This document shows, one piece after another, positions 7,901 to 8,394 of a DNA stretch of 8,394 nt. Both the position numbers and the translations under genes were made by a program. The stretch is taken from positions 1 through 8,394 of the forward strand of contig CAMGJH010000028.1 of assembly GCA_946056345.1 (NCBI GenBank), read 5' to 3'. Positions within the stretch are counted from its first letter, which is position 1, and every line of letters begins with the position of its first letter. The notes beneath the pieces are model-generated. The model searched no databases. It worked only from the letters and a program-made list of their open reading frames with translations, and had not been told where the DNA came from. The DNA is from an uncultured Lentisphaeraceae bacterium (GTDB taxonomy: Bacteria; Verrucomicrobiota; Kiritimatiellia; RFP12; DVOR01).

Positions 7901-8056
7901 ATAGCCATTGCGCGAGAGCGCGTCGATATAACGAACCTCCTCCTCCAACGCCGCGTCCGATGCCTCGTCCGCTCGCGCGAGCATCGGCATCAATGCCACC
8001 GCGAGCCCTAACGGCAATGCCCACGTGTGCAGGCGGCCCTTCCAAACAAACGTCAT
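4958..8056 (-). CDS. Large secreted TPR-repeat protein, first gene of the operon
   Basis: This protein of about 1032 residues begins with a signal peptide (basic HTW region, hydrophobic LPLGLAVALMPML, cleavage after ARA at residue 29). The rest is almost wholly alpha-helical, with many TPR-like helix pairs, for example around residues 122-151 (KFTEADKLYAEFFKRFP), 401-417 (GDWNEAANAFSKTISAY), 697-751 (ending in KDFPTSDEA) and 813-825. The pattern of an aromatic plus F-P-x-S/D-x-A between helices resembles BamD/YbgF-type repeats. No enzyme motif is visible, so a periplasmic scaffold is the likely role. I chose the start at 8056 rather than the in-frame ATG at 8107, because an AAAGGAAG site precedes 8056 by 6 bases and the signal peptide begins there. 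The 8107 ATG would sit only about 7 bases from the predicted transcript start with no binding site. Codons TTA, CTA and TCA are nearly absent. Confidence 0.9.
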   Translation of the reverse strand: MTFVWKGRLHTWALPLGLAVALMPMLARADEASDAALEEEVRYIDALSRNGYANFAPAVIEAAQKRWPAAKGVLEAATIRAELMSGKQDEVAKKIAARPDQNSQDTWLLKLELANSYAMYSKFTEADKLYAEFFKRFPKVDAAARKSYLDGINQYILMLGKIDRAKDALPYYKLAMEMSGEESTMANFRAQYLQALLFQAEAASGAEREKMLGEADGLTKKMVWKQDAFFGDAINGMAHIKMLRGDVAGAQEMIKEYLDVLQEIHESYREIDPNGDKGVLRMSPLPQCRYLIGSMLYGEVKKEIAKGGAANEETIKSLLLGERDPKTRKRNGQGAFNHLVQVYMNYPESQSASNAGDLVEEIQALLKSRYNQVVKVNVSADQRAKVRKQQYVGANVKFDSGDWNEAANAFSKTISAYGLNAEALPALRKMVECYVRGGVKGGKLDPMAQFYAETVTAAMAEGFSGMADLYAQAGDELNRVGNFYGEQGLVAQKEKTHQLFFRYYPKHPAAVSLQLQIAKEKAEAGDGDGAEKLYTQVADAATDAAQRQNRFAALIGLIKLYSPSGAKADAEQEIATAKALVAHFADLERPGINGATAQRLYGDAQRHQADALRKAATPETQAETNKKLVTAYALAASTYDKLIKELEKPDSIYVAANSERKEADTLCEGLYYLRGVCMQLIPATGVEAKDKAIKQKALAYFQECLAKSPKGANAPKALLQIGTLQAAAGDIEASRATLAKLAKDFPTSDEAKNSVPLLADSLFKMGMIGEATNTYKQMFAAGGSYTPAQYQTAAEKLLDAKEYKLAIEACDCILKAKNAAPYLPKAMTLRARALLADRQVEAAYKQVTAMLEKYGRSQAAVEANLLLIDVAGAEILLAKTPEERNKIISEAKKAVTFVTSQAKDDVALVARLNLAVAEVAGKAYESTKSANADKEVVTNAIGSALNAYRSAMFAGETPKTDPSVTAYLQQAYLGYVRLSIERAELATDKQEKQDFLQDAVDIGTEYLETFPEGLFKADVTNAVTTAKINLGQ

Positions 8057-8062
8057 GCTACG

Positions 8063-8070
8063 CTTCCTTT
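8063..8070 (-). promoter_or_regulatory. Ribosome binding site deciding the start at 8056
   Basis: The minus strand reads AAAGGAAG, then six bases, then ATG at 8056-8054. This is the only good Shine-Dalgarno match upstream of the operon's first gene and it excludes the longer reading from 8107. Confidence 0.8.
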
Positions 8071-8120
8071 CAACTCTGCTCTGCCCGAAAAGCGCCCTTT
8101 CGAGCATTTAAGATGACCTT

Positions 8121-8149
8121 AGTATAGCCCCTTGCGCGCGTTTCGTCAA
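8121..8149 (-). promoter_or_regulatory. Sigma70-type promoter of the six-gene operon
   Basis: On the minus strand a -35 box TTGACG (8144-8149) and a -10 box TATACT (8121-8126) are separated by exactly 17 bases. Each box differs from consensus by one base. Transcription would start near 8114, giving a leader of about 58 bases before the ATG at 8056. The leader contains an imperfect hairpin (8083-8105, GCTCGAAAG pairing with CTTTTCGGGC around a GGCG loop). No operator-like palindrome overlaps the boxes, so housekeeping expression is the simplest reading. Confidence 0.8.
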
Positions 8150-8194
8150 GTCACTCTTGCCCACACCCTTTAACACGCTACGCGCGCGTGCGAG

Positions 8195-8212
8195 GGCCGC
8201 GGGGACGCGGCC
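8195..8212. other. GC-rich perfect hairpin upstream of the operon promoter
   Basis: GGCCGCG (8195-8201) and CGCGGCC (8206-8212) form a perfect 7-bp stem with a 4-base loop. No T run follows on either strand within a few bases, so it is not a standard terminator. It lies in the non-coding stretch 8150-8394, where I see no supported gene on either strand. Confidence 0.4.
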
Positions 8213-8256
8213 TGTCAGGACGGGCAACGCAAAACGCTTCGTGTGGCCCCTGGCCA

Positions 8257-8342
8257 CCCTCACGCGGGCGCAGCCCGCACCTCTCGGCCCGAAGGCCCCC
8301 CCTCACGCGAGCGCAGCGAGCACCTCACGGCCCGAAGGACCC
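8257..8342. repeat. Two imperfect 43-bp tandem repeats
   Basis: Copy A (8257-8299) and copy B (8300-8342) are adjacent and match at 38 of 43 positions. Both begin CCCTCACGCG and share CGGCCCGAAGG near the end. The five differences are at repeat positions 11, 19, 20, 28 and 40. Copy A can form two small stems (GCGGGC-GCA-GCCCGC and GGCC-CGAA-GGCC). The changes in copy B remove both. The element is non-coding and I cannot name a repeat family. Confidence 0.7.
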
Positions 8343-8350
8343 CCTCTCCA

Positions 8351-8389
8351 AGTTATCGACAGGGGCTGTCGATAACCCTGTCGATAACT
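8351..8389. promoter_or_regulatory. Cluster of three DnaA-box-like 9-mers
   Basis: The 9-mer TTATCGACA occurs once on plus (8353-8361) and twice on minus (8367-8375 and 8379-8387) within 39 bases. It differs from the classical DnaA box TTATCCACA at one position, the same in all three copies. Copies 1 and 2 form a perfect 11-bp inverted repeat around GGG. Copies 2 and 3 are direct repeats 12 bases apart. Copies 1 and 3 match over 14 bases (AGTTATCGACAGGG). The match to DnaA sites is by resemblance. A binding site for another dimeric protein, or a simple hairpin, is the alternative. The cluster runs to within five bases of the window edge and may continue. Confidence 0.5.
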
Positions 8390-8394
8390 CCCCC

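Noticed and set aside
4079..8011. A 1310-codon open frame on the plus strand, longer than the gene opposite it
   Set aside because: It is codon-aligned with the two minus-strand genes, which almost never use TTA, CTA or TCA (the codons that would give plus-strand stops). Its translation is a Gly/Leu/Val-rich mirror with no signal peptide or known motif. The minus-strand genes have signal peptides, ribosome sites and repeat folds.
8157..8375. Small plus-strand reading frame at the right end
   Set aside because: It runs through the tandem repeats and the DnaA-box-like cluster. The product is Ala/Pro/Arg-rich and composition-driven, with no good ribosome site.

Overview
The window is GC-rich bacterial DNA dominated by one compact six-gene operon on the minus strand (about 8056 down to 327). 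It is framed by a near-consensus sigma70-type promoter at the right (8121-8149) and a strong intrinsic terminator at the left (270-296). No phage, transposon, CRISPR, tRNA or rRNA signal is visible. Signal peptides, periplasmic repeat proteins and an Exb/Tol-type motor point to a diderm. The TonB-like anchor fused to a prenyltransferase-like toroid, next to ExbB/ExbD, is an arrangement I associate with the Planctomycetes-Verrucomicrobia-Lentisphaerae group. That placement is recall-based and of low confidence.

Layout, in transcription order (right to left): (1) 8056-4958, a ~1032-residue secreted TPR-type helical repeat protein; (2) 4915-4109, a 268-residue secreted protein with a small N-terminal beta-rich domain and TPR-like helices; (3) 4054-3272, a MotA/TolQ/ExbB-family proton-channel subunit; (4) 3149-2655 and (5) 2642-2220, two tandem ExbD-family subunits; (6) 2171-327, a membrane-anchored protein with a TonB-like Pro/Glu-rich linker but an alpha/alpha-toroid (prenyltransferase/squalene-cyclase-like) periplasmic domain instead of a TonB C-terminal domain. 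Genes are 12 to 54 bases apart, except for 122 bases between exbB and the first exbD. Each has a purine-rich ribosome binding site.

Inferred logic: the ExbB/ExbD subunits would use proton motive force to drive the toroid protein across the periplasm, and the two secreted repeat proteins would be scaffolds or partners. The cargo or task is unknown. One TolQ-like plus two ExbD-like subunits with TPR proteins recalls the Agl/Glt machinery of myxobacteria, but that is an analogy, not shown homology.

Flanks: at the left, 3-173 is the C-terminal end of an unrecognised plus-strand gene convergent with the operon. At the right, 8150-8394 is non-coding. It holds a GC-rich hairpin, two imperfect 43-bp tandem repeats, and at the very edge three copies of TTATCGACA, one base away from the DnaA-box consensus TTATCCACA. 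A replication origin or dnaA may therefore lie just beyond the window.
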